Shown here: positions 28,509-36,859 of the stretch, one piece after another
Numbering within the stretch: position 1 is the first letter of the stretch
Layout: every line of letters starts with the position of its first letter
From: Sulfuricurvum sp.
GTDB taxonomy: Bacteria; Campylobacterota; Campylobacteria; Campylobacterales; Sulfurimonadaceae
Assembly (NCBI RefSeq): GCF_028710345.1
Contig: NZ_JAQTUH010000012.1
Span: forward strand, 1 to 41,950
Length of the DNA stretch: 41,950 bases
Reading direction: 5' to 3'
Translations under genes and position numbers: made by a program
Notes under the pieces: generated by a model
The model's database searches: none
What the model saw: the letters and a program-made list of their open reading frames with translations, nothing else
What the model was told of the DNA's origin: nothing

Positions 28509-28745
28509 TTAAAGCTTATCGTCTTCATATGGTTCATTGCTTGGAACTTGATTTAAAGCATTTAAAAAATCTTTTTTTGAAGCTTTTGAAGCTTTTTGTT
28601 CAATAATATCAACCGTTTGCAATGCGGATACCTTTTCACTCAAAGCATTGATGATAAATTGATTTAATGATATTTTTTCTGCCCCACAAACATCACTGAC
28701 CGCTGATTTTAAATAGTCTGGCATTCTTAAGCTCATTGTTTGCAT
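28509..28745 (-). CDS. Ribbon-helix-helix antitoxin-like protein
   Basis: A 78-residue protein beginning MQTMSLRMPDYLKSAVSD, a typical ribbon-helix-helix (CopG/HicB-tail type) DNA-binding N terminus with ISLNQFIINALSEKV as the second helix. A charged, Lys/Ala-rich C terminus (about 45-78) could hold a toxin-binding tail. AGGAGA precedes this ATG; an upstream in-frame ATG at 28808 also has an AGGA but adds 21 residues outside the fold. No toxin gene is adjacent on either side. An AT-rich palindrome GATAAAATATTATC (28825-28838) upstream could be its own operator. Confidence 0.7.
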   Translation of the reverse strand: MQTMSLRMPDYLKSAVSDVCGAEKISLNQFIINALSEKVSALQTVDIIEQKASKASKKDFLNALNQVPSNEPYEDDKL

Positions 28746-29071
28746 TAGATCTCTCCTATGTGGTGTAAAAACTCTTTTGGTGTCATATAAAAGTTTCTTT
28801 AAAACCATAATACAATCCTGACTCGATAAAATATTATCAATTATATTTATTATTTTTTAACGCATATTTGCTAAAATATACCAATCTTATTTATTTTGTA
28901 ATCTCAATATTTCACCTCATCCATCATTTCGTGCTACGACACGGAATCAATTTTTGAGGATGGCTCCCGCATAAAGATAAGGGTTGAGCTCACAATACGA
29001 TGTTTTCTCGTGTGCGGAATGACGAGATAATCGTAAATAATACAGGATTCAATAAAACAAGGAGCATGATT
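28746..29071. other. AT-rich intergenic region with degenerate palindromic repeat
   Basis: 326 bases without a supported gene. The left part carries the upstream region of the ribbon-helix-helix gene. The segment 28921-29033 is a decayed palindromic element: a hairpin ATTTCGTG/CACGGAAT (28926-28933 and 28940-28947), a CCCGCATAAAG segment, and an end, GTGCGGAATGACGAG, partly complementary to the beginning. The right end contains the ribosome-binding site of the propeller gene. Confidence 0.6.
28921..29033. repeat. Degenerate second-type palindromic repeat
   Basis: It begins with CATCATTTCGTGCTACGACA and ends with GTGCGGAATGACGAG; the two ends pair imperfectly (transition differences only over about 13 positions). 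The layout resembles the CGTCATTCCGTGC...-type REP pairs of many Proteobacteria and differs from the CGTCATTCCCGC family elsewhere in this window. Confidence 0.55.
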
Positions 29072-30256
29072 ATGTTAGCAATGGAAAATGAACAAAAAAA
29101 ATTAATCACTAGACGATCAGCTCTTGCAGGGTTATTATTAATAGGAGGAGGAATAATGATGGCAAGTAGTGAAGGAATAAAAGGTTTTTTCGGAACACTT
29201 TTCAATTATGGGCATTTATCTGAGAGTTATCATCAGATGATGCGTACATCTCATGATCCCGATATACGGTTTGGAAACTTTTCGCCTGATGGAACTAAAG
29301 TGGTTCTCAATTATCGACCGATGGTGGATAATGAGGAAGGGATTTCGTATATCGGGATTCTTGAAATTGCGACAGGCAAGCTCCAGCTGATTCGTCCACC
29401 GGAAGAATATAAGATGTGGTATGACGGAAGTTTTTCTCCTGATGGTAAAGAGATGGTATTTGCATTTACTCTTAAAAATAAACTCCAAGAAGATACTGGA
29501 TTATGTATATTAAATTTAGTTACATTAACTTTTAGAACAATTCTAAAATCCGATACGGGAAGAACATATCTATCATTTTCACCGAACGGTGATCGCTTAA
29601 TCTATTTTAAATCAGCATATTTTCGAACAAAAAGTGGAGAACTTAAATATAGTCATAGTGATATTTTCGAAATGGATTTGTCCAATAAACAAGAAAAGCG
29701 TCTAACTAATATTTGCTTTCGCAGTGGACGAGCAGCACCACGTTACTTTCCAAACGGAGAGAATTATATTTTTGCGGCCGACTGGCCTTATTCTGGATTT
29801 GATTACACTGAAGAAATAAAACAACGTCAAAATATACACGAGGAGAAATATAAAAGTAATATAACTTATATTAATAATAGTAAAATTCTACAAACTGAAG
29901 CCAACCCAGCAATTATTTATGAAGATATCTCATATTTTTCAGATATCTCTAAAGACGGTAAAAAAATCCTTTGTATTGCAAGAAGCCATTTACATAATAC
30001 TACTCCTTACAATTATGACCTATTTCTGTATGAAGATGGCCAAAGACGCCAGCTCACCGATCTAAAATGGATGATCATTGATGGGGCAATTACCCCTGAT
30101 GGAACACAGGCTGTTTTTGTCGCCGATACCACACCATCACGAGGAAGTGAACGGAAAGTTTACTTATACAACATCGAGACCAATACAACAGCACCCATAG
30201 AGTTAAAGCCTGAAAATACTAGTTGGATTAATGTAGGACAAGAGGTGCAATCATGA
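29072..30256 (+). CDS. Tat-type TolB-like beta-propeller protein
   Basis: A 394-residue protein. The N terminus [17 protein letters not shown] (about 10-26) looks like a twin-arginine signal or a membrane anchor. Six PD40-type blades follow ([43 protein letters not shown] and ITPDGTQA). It is exported and probably binds a protein or polysaccharide; no enzyme motif is seen. The start at 29072 sits 7 nt after AAGGAG. The frame opens earlier, at 29000, but those codons are read-through of a palindromic repeat. It overlaps the next gene by 4 nt (ATGA). AT-rich, accessory context. Confidence 0.78.
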   Translation: MLAMENEQKKLITRRSALAGLLLIGGGIMMASSEGIKGFFGTLFNYGHLSESYHQMMRTSHDPDIRFGNFSPDGTKVVLNYRPMVDNEEGISYIGILEIATGKLQLIRPPEEYKMWYDGSFSPDGKEMVFAFTLKNKLQEDTGLCILNLVTLTFRTILKSDTGRTYLSFSPNGDRLIYFKSAYFRTKSGELKYSHSDIFEMDLSNKQEKRLTNICFRSGRAAPRYFPNGENYIFAADWPYSGFDYTEEIKQRQNIHEEKYKSNITYINNSKILQTEANPAIIYEDISYFSDISKDGKKILCIARSHLHNTTPYNYDLFLYEDGQRRQLTDLKWMIIDGAITPDGTQAVFVADTTPSRGSERKVYLYNIETNTTAPIELKPENTSWINVGQEVQS

Positions 30257-31065
30257 CACTTAATGAAATTGTACCGACATACGGATATTGGGGTGGACCG
30301 GGTTGGTCTGCTGGGGAAAGAACTCCTCCAGGGAAAGAACCCGATTGGAATTATGGTGTATATGATGGTCTTGATGCACTTTTTCTAAAACATGATAAAG
30401 CTTATTGGGAAGCTGAGAAAAAGGCTGTAGCAGACCCTGTTGTTGCGGCTCAAATGATTTTTGATGCCGATATCGCTCTATTGAGTGATATAGCAAATGG
30501 CAATTGGGATTCTGGATTATACGGAGTGTTATATGCTCCATTGGCAGAACTGGCATTTGGGGCTAAGAGCTTATGGGATTTAGCTCATGTCGCTTTAGCG
30601 CAGCTAGATACACTTGGAGGAAAAGATTGGAAAAATGACCCTTTCCCCGACAATCACACTACTCGACCTATCGATCCCTCCGTCAGTGACTTCTACACCT
30701 CCGCGAAAAACTGGTCACCTCCTCGTGCTGATCCTCTCGTTCTTGACCTCGATGGAGATGGGATCGAAACAATCGGAGTGAGTGATGCTAGAAATGTATT
30801 ATTCGATCATGATGGTGATGGGATAAAAACCGCTACCGGATGGGTTAGTGCGGATGATGGTATGTTGGTATTGGATCGTAATGGCAATGGGACTATTGAT
30901 AACGGTGGAGAACTGTTTGGAGATCGTACGATAGTTGATGGCAAAAGAGCACAAAATGGGTTTGCGGCACTTCCTCGTCATTCCCGCAAAGGCGGGAATC
31001 TAGCTCATAAAAAAATAGATGCTGTGAATAATCAAAACTTTAAAGATACAAGGAGAGTGGCGTAA
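30253..31065 (+). pseudogene. PLA2-like/RTX-type protein, truncated by a repeat
   Basis: This 270-residue frame starts with a domain containing [13 protein letters not shown] and [15 protein letters not shown] (a HDxxY motif like bacterial phospholipase A2-type folds). From about residue 159 it enters the calcium-binding region found in long RTX exoproteins ([46 protein letters not shown]). After NGFAAL, where relatives continue with further DxDxDG repeats, the reading frame runs into a palindromic repeat (30976-31000), which supplies the unrelated tail [13 protein letters not shown]. The gene is thus probably a remnant of a longer secreted protein, although the N-terminal domain may still be made. 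It is coupled to the propeller gene. Confidence 0.72.
30976..31000. repeat. Palindromic repeat unit (copy 2), inside the RTX-like gene
   Basis: CGTCATTCCCGC-AAAG-GCGGGAATC: a single hairpin unit with an 8-bp stem (ATTCCCGC/GCGGGAAT). It has the same outer sequence as the copy at 23535. It forms the new 3' coding end of the preceding frame. Confidence 0.85.
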
Positions 31066-31524
31066 ATGAATACACAGTCAAAACACAATGGAAACATAAA
31101 AATAAGTTTGTTGCAAATACTTTTGAAATCGACCTTAGTCATTGGATTAAGTGCGTGTAATAGTTCGGCGATTCAATTTAGTAATATAAATGCAAAAGGG
31201 GATAAAGCGATGTTTAATGAAATTTACAATTCAAAAATAAAACCAGATAATTACTTGGGTATACAAAAAAATTATGCTGAAGTTACGAACATGGTGATGA
31301 AGTATTTTCAAATTGGTGAAAGTAAAGAAGAGGTAATAACAAAACTATCTCAAATGAAAATCGACTCAAATGTAAAGAGTGATGGCAGAATTGTTGCATT
31401 TGGTATAAAGGGGAATAATCCTTTATTTTCTAAAGATGATGATAAAACCGTAGAAGTATTTTTTGAATTTGATAGCAATAATAAGCTAGTAAGCATTAGC
31501 TCACGTTATTTTAGACGACAATAA
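31066..31524 (+). CDS. Small lipoprotein, BamE-like tail
   Basis: A 152-residue protein with a signal peptide and lipobox LVIGLSAC (cysteine at about residue 31), so it is membrane-anchored in the periplasm or outer membrane. The mature part has YFQIGESKEEVITKLSQMKI, similar to the SmpA/OmlA (BamE) type turn, and an acidic C-terminal beta strand. AAGGAG lies 10 nt before the ATG, which directly follows the stop of the truncated RTX-like frame. Function unknown; an immunity or accessory role for the upstream secreted protein is only a possibility. Confidence 0.7.
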   Translation: MNTQSKHNGNIKISLLQILLKSTLVIGLSACNSSAIQFSNINAKGDKAMFNEIYNSKIKPDNYLGIQKNYAEVTNMVMKYFQIGESKEEVITKLSQMKIDSNVKSDGRIVAFGIKGNNPLFSKDDDKTVEVFFEFDSNNKLVSISSRYFRRQ

Positions 31525-31543
31525 TAAAAGGAAGATTTTTAAA

Positions 31544-31768
31544 ATGGAAACAATAGAAGTTGGCTATAGAAATATAGGTTCATTTGGTGGCGTAGAGTAT
31601 TATCATAAATTTTTGATTTATACCACTACAAATGGAACTCAGTATACAATAAGCGGATGGGAACATAAATCAAATGACCCCACATTACCGTATGGTTATA
31701 TGGATGTGATGCAAGGTGAACGCTATGATGTCAAGCGACATTTAAAAATGACCAGTTTGGTGAGTTAA
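31544..31768 (+). CDS. Short hypothetical protein, possibly a fragment
   Basis: A 74-residue protein with a beta-rich core (YYHKFLIYTTTNGTQYTISGWE) reminiscent of a domain that accompanies secreted RTX or toxin-like proteins, where it is usually followed by more sequence. Here it ends soon after, and a palindromic repeat follows. AAGGAA precedes the ATG. It may be a complete small protein or the surviving start of a longer gene. Confidence 0.5.
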   Translation: METIEVGYRNIGSFGGVEYYHKFLIYTTTNGTQYTISGWEHKSNDPTLPYGYMDVMQGERYDVKRHLKMTSLVS

Positions 31769-31807
31769 TACAATAAACTTTTTAATATTAGAAAAATTGG
31801 ATTTGCA

Positions 31808-31878
31808 ACAGGGGGCAGTGCAAAGCCTCCTCTATGAAGGCAATGCCCGCCTTCGCGGGCGAAATGCTCTTTAGGGTG
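31808..31878. repeat. Palindromic repeat (copy 3, diverged)
   Basis: Contains ACAGGGGGCA (31808-31817), an inserted 20-odd bases, then AATGCCCGCC with the hairpin GCCCGC-CTTC-GCGGGC (31845-31860). The revcomp of copy 1 contains the same GCAGGGGGCAC...AATGCCCGCC order, so this is a family member with an internal insertion. It lies between the 74-residue gene and the 3' end of nifU and could act as a bidirectional terminator. Confidence 0.7.
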
Positions 31879-31894
31879 AATGACGGGAGAAAAA

Positions 31895-32869
31895 TTAGAT
31901 TGGAAGAACGCGGATTTTTTGTGAAAGTTTTTCTTTCAACGTCGCTTCGATAGCATATAATGTCCCCGTGCTGGAACTCGCACACCCATTACACGCACCC
32001 AAATAGCGGATATAGACATCGATATAATCGGGAGAATCTTTAATATCGATAACCTCCATATTTCCGCCGTCCATGATGAGAAACTGACGGATCGACTCAT
32101 CGACGATACTATCAATCGCTTTGATTTTTTGCACCAACGTCATCGCTTCGAAATCTCCGTGACTTCCCGCATCGGCAGCAGCGCGCATTTTCTCCTGATC
32201 CATTTCGGCACGTACATCGGCGAGAATATCGACGAGATAATACTCACGCGCTTCGTGTCCACCCGGTTTGATACACGATTTACAGAAACCGCCCGCTTTC
32301 GTGTAATCAGTCACTTGCTCGATGGTTTTAAGATCATTCAAGCGAATCACTTCACGAAGCGTCCCCAAACTCACGCGGGCACATTCGCACACGATAATCT
32401 CATCTTCAAAGCTCGATTCATCGACACCGAGATACAATCCTGCCGCTTTTTTGATAACGTCATACGCCATAACGGAACAGTGCATTTTTTGAGGTGGAAC
32501 GGCTGGAGTATTTGGCTCATCACGAAGAGCAAACTCCACATCGATATTGGTGATTTTAACCGCTTCTTGAACCGTTTTACCGATACAGAGTTCCGCCATC
32601 ATGTCGGAGCTGGCGATTGCCGTGCCGCAACCGAAACTTTTAAATTTTGATTTGACGATAGTATCACTCTGCGGATCTACTTCCCAATACAAACGTACCG
32701 CATCCCCACAGCTCTCCGCACCGAAATCGGCAACGATGAGTTTATGTCCGCTTGCCGCACACTCCTCTTCAGTAATCTCCCCTTGGTTGTGGGGATTGTT
32801 CATCAATGTGGTTACTTTGTTGGAGTACTGATCCCAAAGAGACCCTCCCAATAAATCATTTTTTGCCAT
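31895..32869 (-). CDS. nifU: NifU iron-sulfur scaffold
   Basis: A 324-residue three-domain NifU: an IscU-like N-terminal scaffold (about 1-150; Cys in GAESCGD, KSFGCGTAIASSD and KMHCSV), a central BFD-like [2Fe-2S] domain with CECARVS and GFCKSC (about 165-215), and a C-terminal NFU domain (GGNMEVIDIKD...LGACNGCASS). It assembles Fe-S clusters on sulfur supplied by NifS. In Campylobacterota this is the main housekeeping system. It lies 12 nt downstream of nifS. No nitrogenase genes are seen. Confidence 0.95.
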   Translation of the reverse strand: MAKNDLLGGSLWDQYSNKVTTLMNNPHNQGEITEEECAASGHKLIVADFGAESCGDAVRLYWEVDPQSDTIVKSKFKSFGCGTAIASSDMMAELCIGKTVQEAVKITNIDVEFALRDEPNTPAVPPQKMHCSVMAYDVIKKAAGLYLGVDESSFEDEIIVCECARVSLGTLREVIRLNDLKTIEQVTDYTKAGGFCKSCIKPGGHEAREYYLVDILADVRAEMDQEKMRAAADAGSHGDFEAMTLVQKIKAIDSIVDESIRQFLIMDGGNMEVIDIKDSPDYIDVYIRYLGACNGCASSSTGTLYAIEATLKEKLSQKIRVLPI

Positions 32870-32881
32870 AGTGGTATCCTT

Positions 32882-34105
<1,224 letters not shown>

Positions 34106-34125
34106 CTAAGTAGGATTTCAAATAA

Positions 34126-34142
34126 AAGACTAAAATAGTCTT
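34126..34142. promoter_or_regulatory. IscR/Rrf2-type operator candidate upstream of nifS
   Basis: AAGACTAAAATAGTCTT is a perfect 7-3-7 inverted repeat, 29 bases before the nifS ATG. Its centre GACT-A-AAA-T-AGTC matches the core (GACTRwwwYAGTC) of the enterobacterial type-1 IscR site as I remember it. The outer ATA...TAT arms of that consensus are poorly kept. It may sense cluster status through an Rrf2 regulator encoded elsewhere. Confidence 0.6.
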
Positions 34143-34266
34143 GTTTAACTTTTGGGATAATAGTGCAAACGATGTTATAGATACCTTAAGGGTTTTTTAT
34201 ATTTAGGATGCTTTAAGGTTGAAGCAATAGTAGTATGTATTCATTAGTCAATGACAGTAGTTTTAA

Positions 34267-34284
34267 TATAATATGGAGTATAAT
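34267..34284 (+). promoter_or_regulatory. -10 elements before the polysaccharide export operon
   Basis: Two TATAAT hexamers at 34267-34272 and 34279-34284. They lie 45-58 bases before the preferred KpsM start (34330). The second one overlaps the codons that would follow an ATG at 34273, which argues against using that ATG. Confidence 0.55.
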
Positions 34285-34329
34285 TTAATATCACCCTTAA
34301 ATTTAAATACAGCGAGTAAACACTTTACG

Positions 34330-35115
34330 ATGGCAATTTCTCCGTTTAAAATTTTCCGTACTGTTGTTTTTGCCCTTTTTTTGAGAGAGCTTAAAACACG
34401 TTTTGGAAATAGTAAATTTGGGGTATTATGGGTTTTTTTAGAGCCAATGATACAAATTGTACTTATGCTATTAATTTTTAATTTTATGCGGTCGAGCATG
34501 ATGCCTCAAGTCCCTTTTGCCCTTTTTTATGTAACAGGAATGCTCCCTTTTTTTATTTTTAAAAATATTGTTACAGGATTAATGTCTAGCCTGGATGCCA
34601 ATCGTGCATTATTTGCCTATAAGCCTGTTAAGCCTATCGATACTTACATAACGCGTACAGTCCTAGAAGTTACTATTTATTTAACTGTTTTTACTTTTAT
34701 CATCATCATTATGGGGTGGTTTTTTGGTGTTGATATTACCGTCAATCATCCACTGGAAGCATTAGGAGCTCTTGGATTAATTATTATTATGGGGGTTGGT
34801 GTCGGAATTGCTGTAAGTATGTTGGCGCATGCTTTTTCAATCACTAAAGTAATTGTCAATGCGGTAATAACGGTACTTTATCTTGTTTCAGGTGTGATGT
34901 TTCCAATCTGGTTAATTCCCGCCGAATATCTATCCGTCTTACAATATAATCCAGTATTGCATGTTATTGAAATTTTTCGCGAGTCTTTTTTTTCTTATTA
35001 TCCTACAATAGAGGGAATAACCATCGGTTATCCTATCTTTTTCACTTTGATTGTTTTATATATCTCTCTATGGTTTTATTATCGTAATCGAATTGCATTA
35101 GGGACAAGTACATGA
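34330..35115 (+). CDS. kpsM: Polysaccharide ABC export permease (KpsM-like)
   Basis: An ABC-2 type permease of about 261 residues with six TM helices. The N terminus MAISPFKIFRTVVFALFLRE followed by LKTRFG matches the usual start of KpsM/CtrC proteins, so the ATG at 34330 is chosen rather than the in-frame ATG at 34273, although neither has a strong ribosome-binding site. It moves lipid-linked capsule or exopolysaccharide across the inner membrane. It overlaps kpsT by 4 nt and is the first gene of kpsMTED. Confidence 0.9.
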   Translation: MAISPFKIFRTVVFALFLRELKTRFGNSKFGVLWVFLEPMIQIVLMLLIFNFMRSSMMPQVPFALFYVTGMLPFFIFKNIVTGLMSSLDANRALFAYKPVKPIDTYITRTVLEVTIYLTVFTFIIIIMGWFFGVDITVNHPLEALGALGLIIIMGVGVGIAVSMLAHAFSITKVIVNAVITVLYLVSGVMFPIWLIPAEYLSVLQYNPVLHVIEIFRESFFSYYPTIEGITIGYPIFFTLIVLYISLWFYYRNRIALGTST

Positions 35116-35783
35116 TTATTTTAGATAATATTTCAAAGTCGTACCCTTTAGCCGGGGGAGGGTATCATCATGTTTTTCAAAATCTCTCATTCACCTTTCC
35201 TGAGAATCATAGTATTGGCTTGCTGGGGCCAAACGGTGCTGGTAAATCAACATTATTGAAAATTTTAGGGGGAATCGATATCCCCGATAGTGGACGTGTA
35301 ATAACGGATAAATCGATTTCTTGGCCAGTAGGGTTATCCGGTGGATTGCAAGGATCTCTTAGTGCACGGGATAACATCAAATTTATTTGTCGTATTTATG
35401 GGTATACTGGGGATCAGATGCGAGAAAAAATAACTTATGTCCAAGAATTTGCTGAGATCGGTGAATATTTTGATCAGCCTATCAAATCATATTCGTCCGG
35501 CATGAGATCACGAATAACCTTCGGTCTTAGCATGGCGTTTGATTTTGATTATTATCTAATTGATGAGATAGGCGCCGTCGGGGATGCTCAATTCAAACAA
35601 AAAAGTACCGCAGTTTATAAAGAGAAATTAGCCAACGCAAATGTTATCATGGTGTCTCACAACATGGCAGATATTCGATCCCTATGTCACTATGTTGTCA
35701 TTATTAATCACGGGGAAGCAACTATCTATGAAGATGTTAATGAAGGGATCAGTGTGTACCAAACAATAGGACAAAAAAAATGA
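35112..35783 (+). CDS. kpsT: Polysaccharide ABC export ATPase (KpsT-like)
   Basis: A 223-residue ABC ATPase with Walker A GPNGAGKST (39-47), signature SSGMRSR (128-134, the degenerate form typical of KpsT), Walker B YYLIDEI (147-153) and H-loop VSHN. It drives KpsM. It lacks the extra C-terminal domain that binds O-antigen, fitting the capsule-type subfamily. It overlaps its neighbours by 4 nt each. Confidence 0.93.
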   Translation: MIILDNISKSYPLAGGGYHHVFQNLSFTFPENHSIGLLGPNGAGKSTLLKILGGIDIPDSGRVITDKSISWPVGLSGGLQGSLSARDNIKFICRIYGYTGDQMREKITYVQEFAEIGEYFDQPIKSYSSGMRSRITFGLSMAFDFDYYLIDEIGAVGDAQFKQKSTAVYKEKLANANVIMVSHNMADIRSLCHYVVIINHGEATIYEDVNEGISVYQTIGQKK

Positions 35784-36859
35784 GATTCTCAAAACCGTTT
35801 ACACTCTTTGTATTGATTCCATTAGGAATTGCAATGGCATATTATTTTTTCTTTGCTGCAAACCGTTATGTTAGTGAAAGTGTCGTCAGCGTCACTCAGG
35901 CTAACGGGGCAGATAGTTCACTTAGCGGTTTAGCTATGCTAACAGGAATGACTTCATCATCTAAGCAAGATACCCTTTACTTACGTGAATATATCCATTC
36001 TATCGATATGCTGAAAACTTTAGATCAAAAAATTGCCCTTAAAAAAACTTTTCAAGCTCAAAAGCGAGATCCCCTTTACCGTTTGTATGATTGGATGCCA
36101 GAAGAGTTATATTTATTGTATTATCAAAACCGTGTCGAAATTGTTTATGATGACATAACGGGTTTATTAAAAATAAGGGCTGAAGGGTTTACGCCGGAAC
36201 AAGCACAACTTCTTTCATCCACCATTTTAGAAGAAAGTGAACAATTCGTTAATGAACTTTCTCACAAAATGTCCCGTCAACAACTCACTTTTGCAGAATC
36301 AGAATTATTAAAAACAAAAGAGCGTTACAGCAATGCTAAAAATAAACTTTTAGCATTCCAAAATAAATACGGGATGTTTGACCCAATAAGTCAAGCTCAA
36401 GCAAAAGCATCATTGTCTACCGGCTTTGATACACAACTTGCTCAAAAAGAGGCTGAATTAAACAGTATGCTTTCTTATCTGCAAGAGAGTGCTCCTCAAG
36501 TAGTTACTCTCAAAAGTGAGATCGCGGCTATCAAACAGCAGATGAAAAAAGAGAGTGCAGCGGTTGCTTCTTCATCCGGGAAACCGATGAATGCGTTAGC
36601 ATCAGAATTTCAAAATTTAACTATTGATGCAGGATTTGCGGAAGACAGCTATAAATTAGCACTAACTGCAGTAGAAAAAAGTCGTATCAACGCCCTTCAA
36701 AAAACTAAATATTTAGCGGTTATACAGAATCCTCCTCTCCCTGAGATGGCTACATATCCGCGCCGTTTGTACAATTTGATTACATTATTTATCGTATTGT
36801 CGATATTATTTGGAATTGGACGTCTTATTAAAGCCACCATAGAGGATCGTAAATACTAA
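35780..36859 (+). CDS. kpsE: Polysaccharide export inner-membrane protein (KpsE-like)
   Basis: A 359-residue polysaccharide co-polymerase type 3 protein. It has an N-terminal TM helix (about 7-26), a periplasmic region with the short Wzz-type beta part, a long coiled coil (about 160-290) and a C-terminal TM helix (about 331-351) after the PPLPEMATYPRRLYN motif. It bridges KpsMT to the outer-membrane channel. It overlaps kpsT (ATGA) and kpsD (TAATG). Confidence 0.9.
   Translation: MRFSKPFTLFVLIPLGIAMAYYFFFAANRYVSESVVSVTQANGADSSLSGLAMLTGMTSSSKQDTLYLREYIHSIDMLKTLDQKIALKKTFQAQKRDPLYRLYDWMPEELYLLYYQNRVEIVYDDITGLLKIRAEGFTPEQAQLLSSTILEESEQFVNELSHKMSRQQLTFAESELLKTKERYSNAKNKLLAFQNKYGMFDPISQAQAKASLSTGFDTQLAQKEAELNSMLSYLQESAPQVVTLKSEIAAIKQQMKKESAAVASSSGKPMNALASEFQNLTIDAGFAEDSYKLALTAVEKSRINALQKTKYLAVIQNPPLPEMATYPRRLYNLITLFIVLSILFGIGRLIKATIEDRKY

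Noticed and set aside
28746-28808. A 13-codon frame (MTPKEFLHHIGEI) ending on the start codon of the ribbon-helix-helix gene, as a leader peptide
   Set aside because: Too short, and its own start lacks a convincing ribosome-binding site; the overlap with the gene start could be chance.
29000-29071. N-terminal extension of the propeller protein
   Set aside because: The codons are read-through of a palindromic repeat; AAGGAG and the Tat-like signal place the start at 29072.
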